Positions 7,243-16,331 of a DNA stretch of 64,000 nt are shown here, piece by piece. Made by a program: the position numbers and the translations under genes. Below the pieces are notes generated by a model. The model made no database searches. It had not been told where the DNA came from and saw only the letters and a program-made list of their open reading frames with translations. The DNA lies in contig NZ_CP108494.1 of NCBI RefSeq assembly GCF_041435435.1, positions 4,436,501 through 4,500,500 on the forward strand. Direction: 5' to 3'. This DNA is from Streptomyces sp. NBC_01241. Lineage in GTDB: Bacteria > Actinomycetota > Actinomycetes > Streptomycetales > Streptomycetaceae. Positions within the stretch are counted from its first letter, which is position 1. Each line of letters begins with the position of its first letter.

Positions 7243-8082
7243 ATGCACGCACAGGAATGGGACCAGGAACACGACCACGAGCGTGATCACGGGCACGGCC
7301 AGGAGCAGGTGCACGACGACACCTCGCGCGAGTCGGGAGCGGCCGAGGGCCGGGACGCGGCGGACACCCCGCACCTCTACCGTGCGGCGGCCGTCGGGCG
7401 GGCCGACGTGGTCGGGCCCGGCGGCATGAGCGTGCTCCAACGGGCGGTCGGCAACAGCGCCGTGGGATCGATGCTCCAGAGGCAGGAGGAGGACGAGCGC
7501 TCCCCTGTGCACAACGTGATCTCGTCCGGCGGCGGGCAGCCGCTGGACACAGATACCCGCACCGACCTGGAGGGGCGGATGGGCGCGGACTTCTCGGATG
7601 TGCGCATCCACACCGACTCCGCCGCGCACGAATCGGCGAAGAGCGTGGGTGCCCACGCGTACACGGTCGGCAACAACGTCGTTTTCCAGCGCGACGCTTA
7701 CGATCCGTCCTCGCCCCAGGGCCGCACCACGCTCGCGCATGAGCTCACCCATGTGATCCAGCAGCGCAACGGCCCGGTGGAGGGCACGGAGGCGCCGGGC
7801 GGTATCCGGGTGAGCGACCCGTCCGACCGTTTCGAGCGGGAGGCCGTCGCGAATGCCGACCGGGTGCTCTCGGACCCGGCTACGGCATCGGATTCGGCGT
7901 CGGGCTCGGCGTCGGATTCGGCTCAGGCGGCTGCGACCGGCGCGGTCGGGCATGACGCGTCCCCCGCTGTGCAGCGGGCGGCGACGGAGGACGAGGACGA
8001 GCAACCCGCCGATGTACAGGGCTCCTTCGTCCAACGGGCGACGGAAGGGGCCGAGGAGGAGGAAGAGACCCCACCGGCCTGA
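7243..8082 (+). CDS. eCIS core (DUF4157) domain protein, predicted zinc metallopeptidase
   Basis: 279 residues; start ATG at 7243 with AGGGGAG six bases upstream (a second ATG at 7237 lies too close). A His/Glu-rich N-terminus is followed by GGMSVLQRAVGNSAVGSMLQ, the short leader motif of eCIS-associated proteins, then DUF4157 with DFSDVRIHTDSAAHESAKSV and the metal site TTLAHELTHVIQQ (HExxH near residue 165). The tail is acidic with repeats AVQRA and FVQRA. DUF4157 proteins are frequent passengers of CIS loci and candidate effectors or effector-loading factors; a protease role is inferred from HExxH only. Confidence 0.8.
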   Translation: MHAQEWDQEHDHERDHGHGQEQVHDDTSRESGAAEGRDAADTPHLYRAAAVGRADVVGPGGMSVLQRAVGNSAVGSMLQRQEEDERSPVHNVISSGGGQPLDTDTRTDLEGRMGADFSDVRIHTDSAAHESAKSVGAHAYTVGNNVVFQRDAYDPSSPQGRTTLAHELTHVIQQRNGPVEGTEAPGGIRVSDPSDRFEREAVANADRVLSDPATASDSASGSASDSAQAAATGAVGHDASPAVQRAATEDEDEQPADVQGSFVQRATEGAEEEEETPPA

Positions 8083-8088
8083 CCGGAG

Positions 8089-9423
8089 TCAGCCCGCGGT
8101 GTCCGTCCGCATCGTGCCGCCGAGGAACAGCGACTCCGCACACCGCGAAGGCGTCGGCGCGTTCACCGGCTTGCCCACCTTCCGGCAGTCGACGGTCATC
8201 GCGACCTTGCCACCCGCAGGCACCAGGATCGGCGTGACGAAGTGGTAGTCGGAGTCGCGGAAGTTCTCCAGCGCGAGCCGGAGCACGGGCGTGTCCCGCC
8301 CGGTGGAGACCACGAGCGTGCCCGCGTCGCCCTGCGGGTTCTGGACCACGATGTCGGTCAGCTGGAAGGTGTGCCCGGTGGGCACCTGCAGGGCCGTCGA
8401 GGTGTTCGACCCACCGCCCACCGCGTCCCTGACCTGTACCTGCGCACTGGTCGGGGCAGCGGCCGCCGAGCCGTCGGAGGCGCCGTCGGACACGCCGGGG
8501 TTCGGCGAGGTATTCGGCTTCGGTGAGGCGCCGTTCGCGCCGGAGGAGTCGCCGCCGCCCGAATCCGTGCCGGCCGTGGGGTTGGGGCTCGGGGCGTTGC
8601 TCTTGTCGGCCGCGGCGGCGGACCGTACCGCTTCCGGCGTGATCGCCTCCCGGGCCGCCGACTTCACGGCCGGTCGCAGCAGCGCGTACCAGAGCCCGAC
8701 CAGCGCGATCAGCAGCACAGCCGCGGTGATGAGGGCCCGGGGGAGCCAGCGCGGCAGGATCGGCTCCTGCTGGTACGAACCGTCCAGGACCACCGGCGCG
8801 ACCGGGTCCTGCCCCTCCGCCATATCCGGAGTAGCGATGACCTGGAAGGGATGCGTGACCGGCGTGCCGCGCCACACGCGCTTCGCCGGCCGGATCCGCA
8901 GCTTCCCGAACTCCGCCCGGCCGGGCGCGATCTGCAGCGTGTCCGACGCGAACGTCACCCGGGCCCGCTCCGTGCCCGACTGGGCTCCCAGCCGCACGGT
9001 CGCTGGGGTATTTCCCCGGTTGTCCAAGGCGAGTTGGTGCCGGCCTCGCCACGCGCCGTGCGAGCTGCGCGGTACCAGCTCGGCGGTCGTCTCGGTGAAC
9101 GGCAGTACCGTCACCCGTCCTTCGGGCACCACCGTGTCGCCCTGCTCGCTGGTGGGCACCACCCGGATCCCGAAGGGCGTCTCCCCGGCGAGTACGGTCG
9201 AGTCGCGGGGTGGACGCAGGACGAGAGAAACGGCCTGGGTGTCGCCCGGATACAGCGACAGGCTCGCCGGCTCCACCGTCGACCAGGCGGCACAGGCGCC
9301 GACCACCTCGAAGCGGTATTCCTCGACGGTGCTGCCGGAGTTGAGGATCCGCAGGGGGAGGGCCGTCTCCTCGCCCGGTGCGGCAGTGACGGACGAATCG
9401 TCGAGGCTTGCCGTGAGACTCAT
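8089..9423 (-). CDS. Membrane-anchored Ig/NPCBM-like beta-domain protein of the CIS locus
   Basis: 444 residues. The N-terminal ~220 residues form two beta-rich domains starting MSLTASLDDSSVTAAPGEET, like COG1470-type proteins that are often labelled 'hydrolytic protein' in streptomycetes. One transmembrane helix follows at about 226-247 (RALITAAVLLIALVGLWYAL), then a Ser/Gly/Asn/Pro-rich linker and a C-terminal beta domain ending MRTDTAG. No catalytic motif is visible. The stop lies 7 bp from that of the eCIS core gene (convergent). Similar proteins recur in Streptomyces CIS clusters (recollection). An alternative GTG start lies at 9459. Confidence 0.65.
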   Translation of the reverse strand: MSLTASLDDSSVTAAPGEETALPLRILNSGSTVEEYRFEVVGACAAWSTVEPASLSLYPGDTQAVSLVLRPPRDSTVLAGETPFGIRVVPTSEQGDTVVPEGRVTVLPFTETTAELVPRSSHGAWRGRHQLALDNRGNTPATVRLGAQSGTERARVTFASDTLQIAPGRAEFGKLRIRPAKRVWRGTPVTHPFQVIATPDMAEGQDPVAPVVLDGSYQQEPILPRWLPRALITAAVLLIALVGLWYALLRPAVKSAAREAITPEAVRSAAAADKSNAPSPNPTAGTDSGGGDSSGANGASPKPNTSPNPGVSDGASDGSAAAAPTSAQVQVRDAVGGGSNTSTALQVPTGHTFQLTDIVVQNPQGDAGTLVVSTGRDTPVLRLALENFRDSDYHFVTPILVPAGGKVAMTVDCRKVGKPVNAPTPSRCAESLFLGGTMRTDTAG

Positions 9424-9478
9424 AGGGCGCACCGTAGGGTCGGCGCCGAACGCCGACACCGACCGTGAAGGAATACTT

Positions 9479-9511
9479 CCGGGCAGATTCTGTGCCCGGA
9501 TCGGCTTTTTT
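9479..9511 (+). terminator. Hairpin plus T-run in the leader of the CIS regulator
   Basis: CCGGGCA / TGCCCGG stem with 7-nt loop (9479-9499) followed by ATCGGCTTTTTT: a textbook intrinsic terminator on the plus strand, pointing at the LuxR-type gene 124 bases downstream. No plus-strand gene lies immediately before it, so it may block antisense read-through or attenuate the regulator's own transcript. Confidence 0.6.
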
Positions 9512-9634
9512 GTTTCCCTGTAGGTATACGCGGGAATCGTTTGACCGCCTCAAGACGAATGAGGCACACAAGAACAGCCGTGATGGTTGTGCTCAGTGTG
9601 ATGCCATCGGCTGTTTCCCAGGGGGAGCATTGCC

Positions 9635-10261
9635 ATGGAGCGCACCACTGTCGCATTACGGGCCCAGGACCCGATCTCCCAGGCGGGTGTGGCGAGTCAG
9701 TTACGAGCCCGGCCGGAGGTCAGTGTTACGGACTGGGACGAGGGCGACTCCTCACCCCAGATCGTGGTCGTCGTCGTGGACGCGGTCGATGACGAGGTGC
9801 TGACGATGCTGCGCCACATCCAGCGCACCAGCACCTCACGCACCGTCCTCGTCACCACGGACATCGACGAGCAGAAGCTGGTGAGCGCCGCGGAGTGCGG
9901 TGTCGCCGGTGTGGTCAGGCGTTCCGAGTCGACCCCGGAGCATCTGGTCCAGGTCATAAGGACGGTGGCGCGGGGCGAAGGCCATCTCCCGTCCGACCTG
10001 CTGGGCAGGCTGCTGGAGGAGGTCGGACGCCTCCAGAATCAGGTGCTCGGTCCGCGCGGACTGCACTTCACCGGTCTCGCGGCGCGCGAGGTGGATGTGC
10101 TGCGCCTGGTCGCGGAGGGGTACGACACCGCCGACATCGCGACGAAGCTGGCCTATTCCGAGCGCACGATCAAGAACGTGCTGCATTCGGTGATGACCCG
10201 GCTGCAACTGCGGAACCGGTCGCACGCGGTGGCGTACGCGATGCGGCAAGGGCTGATCTGA
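9635..10261 (+). CDS. LuxR/NarL-type response-regulator-like transcription factor
   Basis: 208 residues. The N-terminal half is a receiver-like fold (SPQIVVVVVDAVDDE, then VLVTTDIDE and GVAGVVRRSE) with an imperfect phosphorylation pocket. The C-terminus is a clear LuxR helix-turn-helix: LAAREVDVLRLVAEGYDTAD, then YSERTIKNVLHSVMTRLQLR. Codons 8 and 23 are TTA, so translation should depend on the bldA leucyl-tRNA and be limited to developing or antibiotic-producing cells. It is the only dedicated regulator inside the CIS locus and is its likely controller (inference). A GGGGGAG ribosome site lies upstream. Confidence 0.8.
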   Translation: MERTTVALRAQDPISQAGVASQLRARPEVSVTDWDEGDSSPQIVVVVVDAVDDEVLTMLRHIQRTSTSRTVLVTTDIDEQKLVSAAECGVAGVVRRSESTPEHLVQVIRTVARGEGHLPSDLLGRLLEEVGRLQNQVLGPRGLHFTGLAAREVDVLRLVAEGYDTADIATKLAYSERTIKNVLHSVMTRLQLRNRSHAVAYAMRQGLI

Positions 10262-10427
10262 GCCGACCGGCGCGCGGATAGCCGGCAGCTCCGGCGGATC
10301 TCCCCGCTGCCCTTTCGGGCAGCGGAGCCTACCCGAGGGTGTGACTCCCGCACCGATGTGTGACCGCCGCCGGTGCGGGACCCTGACGTCCGGTGTGCCG
10401 ATCGGGCGAGGGTGGGGGAGGACTTCC

Positions 10428-12515
10428 GTGCGCTGGTTCCAGCCGCTTCGGCGGGTGCCGCGGTCGCGGCGGGACGGATCGACCCGGGCCCGGCCGTCCA
10501 CCTCGCGCCGCGCTCTCACCACGCTCCGGATCCCGGCCCTCGCGCTGCTTCTCGTGGTCACCGGCATCGCGCCCGGTTCGGCCGTCACCTCCGGTACGCC
10601 GGCGCTCGCGGTACCCGAACCCTGGGTCACGCCGGCCGAGTTCACCGACGCTGTCGACCCGGGCGGCTCCACGGGCGTGGACAAGCAGGTGCGTACGCCG
10701 GCGATTCCGCCGAGGCCGGATGTGATCCTGCTGGTGGACGGCACGGGCAGCATGGATGTCCCGATCCAGCGGGTGAAGGAGCGGATCCCCGAGATCACCA
10801 AGGCGATCCGCGACGAGCAGGCGGACTCGCGTTTCGCCGTGGCCACCTTCGGCGACCAGCAGGTGGATCCCGACGCGGGCTTCAAGGTGCTGCAAGGACT
10901 GACCTACGACCTGAACGAGGTGCAGACGGGCGTCAACCAGCTCGACTCCGACATGGGCAGCTACAGCATCGGCCCGCCCGAGGACTGGATCTATGCCCTG
11001 TGGAAGCTGGCCAACGGTGGTGACGGAAAGACTGTGTTCCGCTCCGACTCCAGCCCCGTCATCGTGTTGGTCGGTGACGCGTCCAGCCACGACCCCAGCA
11101 ACTACAAATATTCTTTCAGCGACGCCGAGTTCGCCCTTCAGGACGCGGGGGTGCGGCTGATCGCGGTCGGTCTGACCAGTGACAGGGGGGACGGCCTCAA
11201 CGGTGATGGACGGACGCCCGAGTACCCCAAGGACGAAAAACACGATCCGGACCAGGCCCTGCGACTGGCGGACGCCACCAACGGCCGGATGATCGAAGGC
11301 ATCGAGGGCGATGACGTCGTGGACGCCATCATCGAGGGATTCAGCAACCTCCCCACCCATGTGAGTTACCGCCTGGACAACTGCGATCCGCATCTGTCCG
11401 TCAGCCTCGACCCACCCACCCGTCAGCTCACCAGCGGGGACACGGCACACTTCGCCGAGAACATCGACGTCTCCGCGGACGCGCCCCAGGGCACCCGGCT
11501 GCACTGCACCGTCCAGTTCCTGATGGGCACCCAGATCCCGGGCACGGACACGATCGGACCGGCCGCCGCAGCCGACCCGGAGTTCCAGGAACAGATCAAC
11601 ATCGACGTGAACGACATCGACGCGCCCGTCGTCACCGTGGACGATCTGACCGTCCGGGCCAAGGACAAGAAGGGCGCACGCGTGATGTACGACGCCACCG
11701 CCCAGGACGCCACCGACGGCACGCTTCCGGTGACGTGCACCCCTGCCTCCGGTTCGCTCTTCCCGGTCGGCCGCACCACGGTGACCTGCTCGGCGACCGA
11801 CTCGGCGGGCAACACGGGGACGGACACGGCGGAGATCGAGGTCCTGGAGGCCCCCGTCCCGCCCTCGGCGGATGTGGCGATGAAGGTCGACGTCAGCCCG
11901 GACCGTACGTACACCGGCCGCCCCGCCCGTGCGCGATTCACCCTCACCAACGCCGGCCCGGACCCGGCGACAGGCGTGGTCATCGGCTCCGCCTGGCCGA
12001 AACCGTCCAAGGGAACGGACCGCAGCCTGCCCGCCCTGACCCGTTGCACAGCGGCGAAACCGTGCACCATTCCGGCCGGCGGCCGCATCGAGGTGACCGA
12101 GACCGCGACGTACCGTGCGGCAATCACCGGGAACGTACGGGCCACCGTGCGTGGCACGCTGCCGGACCGCCGGAAGGCCAACAACCAGGACAGCGACCGG
12201 CTGCGCGTCCTGAAGCCCTCGCTGACCGTCACGCCGCAGGTCGCCAAGCCGGGCCAGCCGGTGCTGGCCCGCGGCAAGGACTACCCGCCGGGCGCGACCG
12301 TACGTTTCACGTGGAACATCGGCATCAGTCCCGCGGGAGCGGTCGCCACGGTGGGCCGCGACGGCACCTTCGAGGTGCAGGTCCTGGTCCTGCGCAAGGA
12401 CAAGCTCGGTCCGCGCAAGCTGCGGGCGGACTCGTACGACCTCGACCGGCTGCAGAAACCGGTCCTGGTGGTGCAGCGGAATCTCCAGCCACCGGACTTC
12501 GCGGGCCGCGCATGA
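10428..12515 (+). CDS. Secreted VWA-domain protein with HYR and DUF11-like domains
   Basis: 695 residues from GTG 10428 (GGGGGAGG upstream). Arg-rich N-region and hydrophobic core IPALALLLVVTGIA then AGS-type site: a signal peptide. VWA domain from about residue 95 with MIDAS DVILLVDGTGSMD (DxTxS variant) and ILVGDASSHDP-type second site; HYR domain about 395-480 (VTCTPASGSLFPVGRTTVTC); a DUF11/CARDB-like domain follows and the end is beta-rich. It probably acts outside the membrane in adhesion or sensing. The DUF4255 gene follows after 28 bp, so it heads the AAA+ operon. Confidence 0.75.
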   Translation: MRWFQPLRRVPRSRRDGSTRARPSTSRRALTTLRIPALALLLVVTGIAPGSAVTSGTPALAVPEPWVTPAEFTDAVDPGGSTGVDKQVRTPAIPPRPDVILLVDGTGSMDVPIQRVKERIPEITKAIRDEQADSRFAVATFGDQQVDPDAGFKVLQGLTYDLNEVQTGVNQLDSDMGSYSIGPPEDWIYALWKLANGGDGKTVFRSDSSPVIVLVGDASSHDPSNYKYSFSDAEFALQDAGVRLIAVGLTSDRGDGLNGDGRTPEYPKDEKHDPDQALRLADATNGRMIEGIEGDDVVDAIIEGFSNLPTHVSYRLDNCDPHLSVSLDPPTRQLTSGDTAHFAENIDVSADAPQGTRLHCTVQFLMGTQIPGTDTIGPAAAADPEFQEQINIDVNDIDAPVVTVDDLTVRAKDKKGARVMYDATAQDATDGTLPVTCTPASGSLFPVGRTTVTCSATDSAGNTGTDTAEIEVLEAPVPPSADVAMKVDVSPDRTYTGRPARARFTLTNAGPDPATGVVIGSAWPKPSKGTDRSLPALTRCTAAKPCTIPAGGRIEVTETATYRAAITGNVRATVRGTLPDRRKANNQDSDRLRVLKPSLTVTPQVAKPGQPVLARGKDYPPGATVRFTWNIGISPAGAVATVGRDGTFEVQVLVLRKDKLGPRKLRADSYDLDRLQKPVLVVQRNLQPPDFAGRA

Positions 12516-12543
12516 GTGCCGATGACCGCACGGGAGTGACCGG

Positions 12544-13302
12544 GTGATCCACGAGGTCGACGACGTACTACGGGCGCTGATCAGGGCGGAGGTACTCGAA
12601 GGCGGCCAGATCGCGGTGGTCTTCGACGCCCCGACCCGGGAATGGGCGGCGAAGGTCAACGCGCCCATGGTCAACCTGTATCTCTACGACATCCGCGAGG
12701 ACATGCGCAGGCGCGAGCGGGGTCTGCACAACGACTACGACGAGCGGGGCACGATCATCGCGCGCCGCCGCCCGCCCCGCTTCTTCAAGCTGTCGTACTT
12801 GATCACGGCATGGACGAAGCGCCCGGAGGACGAGCACCGGCTGCTCTCGTCGCTGCTCGGCTGCCTGCTGCGTTACGAGGCGCTGCCCCCCGAGCGGCTG
12901 TCGGGCACCCTGGCCGAGATCGGGGCGGCCGTACCGATGTCGATCGCGCTGCCGCCGCCGGAGGACCGCTCGTTCGCCGACGTGTGGAGCGCGCTGGGCG
13001 GAGAGCTGAAACCCTCGCTCGACCTGGTGATCAGCGTGCCGGTGACGGCGTCGCCGAGCTATGCGGTCGGTCCGCCGGTGGGGGACGAGGGGCTGCAGAC
13101 CCGGTTCGGGGACGTGCCCGAGGGGGCCGAGTCCGTATCGGAAGAGATACCGGGCCGCGGGGGCCTCCCGGTGTACGGAGGCCGTCCGGGACGGCCGGGC
13201 AGGGACGCCGCCTCACGTGCCCCCGATGCGGAACGACGACGCGGCCTGTCCCTCCGCATCACGGAGACCCGGAAGGCCCGTACGGAGGAAGGCGCCGAAT
13301 GA
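12544..13302 (+). CDS. DUF4255 (Pvc16-like) tail-terminator protein of the CIS
   Basis: 252 residues, GTG start. Begins MIHEVDDVLRALIRAEVLEG and contains VNLYLYDIREDMRRRERGL and FFKLSYLITAWTKRPEDEHR, the DUF4255 hallmarks. In PVC/Afp-type systems this protein caps the upper end of the tube and sheath and sets particle completion. The C-terminal ~70 residues are low-complexity and charged. The stop overlaps the start of the AAA+ gene (ATGA). Confidence 0.85.
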   Translation: MIHEVDDVLRALIRAEVLEGGQIAVVFDAPTREWAAKVNAPMVNLYLYDIREDMRRRERGLHNDYDERGTIIARRRPPRFFKLSYLITAWTKRPEDEHRLLSSLLGCLLRYEALPPERLSGTLAEIGAAVPMSIALPPPEDRSFADVWSALGGELKPSLDLVISVPVTASPSYAVGPPVGDEGLQTRFGDVPEGAESVSEEIPGRGGLPVYGGRPGRPGRDAASRAPDAERRRGLSLRITETRKARTEEGAE

Positions 13303-15392
13303 CCACCGCGGGTGATCCGAACCTGCGCCATCTCCTCGCCCGTGCGGTAGCGGTGGAGCAGCGCATCCGACGAGCGGTCGAGGCCCGGCAGCTCACGGAC
13401 CCGGACCCGGACGACGCCTTCCGCGGCCTCTATCTCACGGACGAGAACATCGCCCGACTCCTGGACGAGAACGAGGCCCGCGCCTTCCCGTACCCCGTAC
13501 CGGACGCCACTGCGAACCACGTTCCGGGATCCGCTCCGGACCACGTACCGGGCTCCGCTCCGGGATGCGGCGAAGAGGCGGCGCAACAGTCCGGACTCAC
13601 CTCCCTGGCCGACGAGTTCGGCCTCACCACTCTCGACATCGAGATCCTCCTCATCACGCTCGTACCGGATCTCGACGACCGCTTCGAGGCCTTCTACGGC
13701 TACCTGAACGACGACGTCACCCGCCGCCGTCCGTCCATCGGCCTGGCGCTGGGCCTGTGCGGACTGTCCCCCGCCGACCAGGTGGCGCGCGGCCGGCTGT
13801 CGGCCCGCGCCCCGCTCCGCGAAGGCCGTCTCCTCCTGGTCGAGGACCTGGACCGCCCGTTCCTGAGCCGTGCGCTCCGCGTCCCCGACCGGGTCACCGC
13901 GCACCTCCTGGGCGACGACACCCCCGACCCGCGCCTGGCGGATCTCCTCGCCCCCTGGCACGCCGTACCGGGCGTCGGCGACCCGGCCCCGCTCGCCGCG
14001 GCCCTCGCCCGGGGCACCCCGCTCGCCTACCTCCGGGAGGACCAGGGCGGCGCGGGCACGGCCCTCGCGGCCTCCGTGCTGACCCACGCGGGCCACCGGG
14101 TCCTGGGCCTGGACCTGGCGCGACTGGCCGAGGACCCGGCCCCCGCCGAGGCCGTCCGCTCGCTGGTCCGCGAGGCCCGGCTGACCGGCGCCGGCCTGGT
14201 CTGCGCACCGATCGACGCGGTCTGCCGCGAACACCCGGAGCTCCTCCGGCTCCTCACCGCCACCCCGGTCCCCACGGTCCTGGTGGGCCGGGCCCCCTGG
14301 GACGCGGCCTGGTCCGCCGCCCCGCCGCTCCTCCTGCACGCCCCCCGGGTGGAACCCTCGACCCGGGCCGCCCTGTGGACCGACGCGTACGACGCCCCCG
14401 TCCCCGAAACCATCGACGTGGACCGCCTGCTCTCGCCGTTCCTCCTCACCCCGGAACAGATCACCCGCGCCGCCCGGGCCGCCGCCCAGACCACGCACCT
14501 GGACGGCGGCATCCTCACCCCCGACCACGTCCGCCAGGGCGCCCGCGCCCAGAACGCGGCAGGACTGGACCGCCTGGCCCGCCGTATCGAACCCACCGTC
14601 ACCTGGAACGATCTGGTCCTCCCGCCGGACACCCACGCCCAGCTCCGCGAACTGACCGCCCGCGCGCGCCATCGCGACCGGGTCCTGGGGGAGTGGGGCA
14701 TGCGCCCCGGCGGCGGCCGGGGCCGGGGCGTCTCCGCCCTGTTCGCGGGCGATTCCGGCACCGGAAAGACGATGTCCGCCGAGGTCATAGCCGCGGACCT
14801 GGGCCTGGACCTCTACACGGTCGATCTGGCGACGGTGATCGACAAGTACGTGGGCGAGACGGAGAAGAACCTGGAACGGATCTTCTCCGAAGCGGCGGGC
14901 GTGAACGGAGTCCTCCTCTTCGACGAGGCGGACGCGATCTTCGGCAAACGCTCGGACGTGAAGGACGCCCACGACCGTTACGCGAACGTCGAGAGTGCGT
15001 ACCTCCTCCAGCGCATGGAGTCCTTCGACGGCCTGGCCATCCTCGCCACCAACCTCCGGGCCAACCTGGACGACGCCTTCACCCGCCGCCTGGACCTGGT
15101 CATCGACTTCCCGGTCCCGGACCCCGAACAGCGCCTCGTCCTCTGGGAGCGCTGCCTGGGCCCCGCGCTCCCCCGGGACAAGGACCTGGACCTCGCGTTC
15201 TGCGCGGAGAACTTCGAGCTGGCGGGCGGCAACATCCGCTCGATCGCGGTGACGTCCGCATACCTGGCGGCGGACACGGGCGAGCCGGTGACGATGCCGA
15301 CGCTGATCCACGCGATCCAGCGCGAGTACCAGAAGCTGGGCCGGCTGACGCTGGCGTCGGAGTTCGGGCCGTATCTGGGGCTGCTGACGTAA
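13299..15392 (+). CDS. AAA+ ATPase of the CIS (Pvc15-like)
   Basis: 697 residues. The N-terminal ~430 residues include a winged-helix/degenerate ATPase half; the C-terminal AAA+ module has Walker A AGDSGTGKTMSAE (about residues 483-495), Walker B GVLLFDEADAIFGKR and sensor/Arg-finger segment ILATNLRANLDDAFTRRLD. Every known eCIS encodes such an ATPase, needed for assembly or disassembly. The start is fixed by the 4-base overlap with the DUF4255 gene. Confidence 0.88.
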   Translation: MTTAGDPNLRHLLARAVAVEQRIRRAVEARQLTDPDPDDAFRGLYLTDENIARLLDENEARAFPYPVPDATANHVPGSAPDHVPGSAPGCGEEAAQQSGLTSLADEFGLTTLDIEILLITLVPDLDDRFEAFYGYLNDDVTRRRPSIGLALGLCGLSPADQVARGRLSARAPLREGRLLLVEDLDRPFLSRALRVPDRVTAHLLGDDTPDPRLADLLAPWHAVPGVGDPAPLAAALARGTPLAYLREDQGGAGTALAASVLTHAGHRVLGLDLARLAEDPAPAEAVRSLVREARLTGAGLVCAPIDAVCREHPELLRLLTATPVPTVLVGRAPWDAAWSAAPPLLLHAPRVEPSTRAALWTDAYDAPVPETIDVDRLLSPFLLTPEQITRAARAAAQTTHLDGGILTPDHVRQGARAQNAAGLDRLARRIEPTVTWNDLVLPPDTHAQLRELTARARHRDRVLGEWGMRPGGGRGRGVSALFAGDSGTGKTMSAEVIAADLGLDLYTVDLATVIDKYVGETEKNLERIFSEAAGVNGVLLFDEADAIFGKRSDVKDAHDRYANVESAYLLQRMESFDGLAILATNLRANLDDAFTRRLDLVIDFPVPDPEQRLVLWERCLGPALPRDKDLDLAFCAENFELAGGNIRSIAVTSAYLAADTGEPVTMPTLIHAIQREYQKLGRLTLASEFGPYLGLLT

Positions 15393-15515
15393 CGACGCGG
15401 GCCTGACACCGCGGGCTCTCGCACGTCCCCTTGCGCGGGATGCGCGTTGCCGCCACCGTGGTCGGGGTCGGGCCGGTGACCGACCGGTCCGCTCCGCACG
15501 GTGACGGGAGCCGGT

Positions 15516-16331
15516 GTGACCGCATTGCCTGTTCTGCCTCACGGAGTTCTGCCCCGTGAACTGCACGGCGACGGCCCGCACAAGGTGATCGCGGTGCACG
15601 GCTGGCTCGCCGACCGCTCCGCGTACGCCCCCGTGCTGCCGGATCTCGACCTCGGTTCGTTCCAGTACGCGGTGGTGGACCTGCGGGGATACGGCGAGGC
15701 CCGGGACGTGGACGGCTCGTACACCACGGCCGAGGGGGCCGCGGACGTGCTCGCGCTGGCCGACCGGCTCGGCTGGGAGCGTTTTTCGCTGATCGGTCAC
15801 TCCATGGGCGGCTCCGTTATTCAGCGGACGTTGGCCGCCGCGCCGGAACGGGTGCGCAGAATCGTCGGGGTCTCACCCGCCCCCGCGTCCGGCCCGCCGC
15901 TCCCGCCCGAGCAGTGGGAACTGTTCTCCGCGGCGGCGCACACCCCACAGAACCGCCGGACCATCCTCGACACCACCACCACCGGCGGCCGGCGCCCGGC
16001 GGCCTGGCTGGACCGCATGGTGCGCCGCTCGCTCGAACGCAGCGACGCCAAGGCGTTCCGGGCCTGGCTGGACTCCTGGGCGGGCGAGGACTTCCACGAC
16101 CGGATCGACGGTTCGCCCGTGCCGGCCCTGGCCGTCGTGGGCGCGCTGGACCCGGCGCTGTCGGCCGAGTTGCAGCGCGCCACCTGGCTGCGCTGGTTCC
16201 CGCGGGCCGAACTGGTGGAGCTGCCGTCGTGCGGCCACTACGCGATGGACGAGGCCCCGCTCGACCTGATCCGCGTGATGGAGGACTTCCTACGGGCGGA
16301 CGCGGAGGACGTCGAGGGCGCGGAGGCATGA
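15516..16331 (+). CDS. Alpha/beta hydrolase
   Basis: 271 residues. Motifs: VIAVHGWLADRS (oxyanion loop), SLIGHSMGGSV with nucleophile Ser near residue 96, acid VVGALDPAL, and catalytic His in SCGHYAMDE. GTG 15516 was chosen because GGGAG lies upstream; an earlier in-frame GTG at 15501 would include that site. It overlaps the P450 gene by 4 bases, so the two are translationally coupled. The substrate is unknown; a link to the CIS is only positional. Confidence 0.85.
   Translation: MTALPVLPHGVLPRELHGDGPHKVIAVHGWLADRSAYAPVLPDLDLGSFQYAVVDLRGYGEARDVDGSYTTAEGAADVLALADRLGWERFSLIGHSMGGSVIQRTLAAAPERVRRIVGVSPAPASGPPLPPEQWELFSAAAHTPQNRRTILDTTTTGGRRPAAWLDRMVRRSLERSDAKAFRAWLDSWAGEDFHDRIDGSPVPALAVVGALDPALSAELQRATWLRWFPRAELVELPSCGHYAMDEAPLDLIRVMEDFLRADAEDVEGAEA

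Noticed and set aside
12642..13298. Upstream extension of the AAA+ ATPase frame
   Set aside because: It lies inside the DUF4255 gene in a different frame; the ATGA overlap at 13299 gives the natural start.
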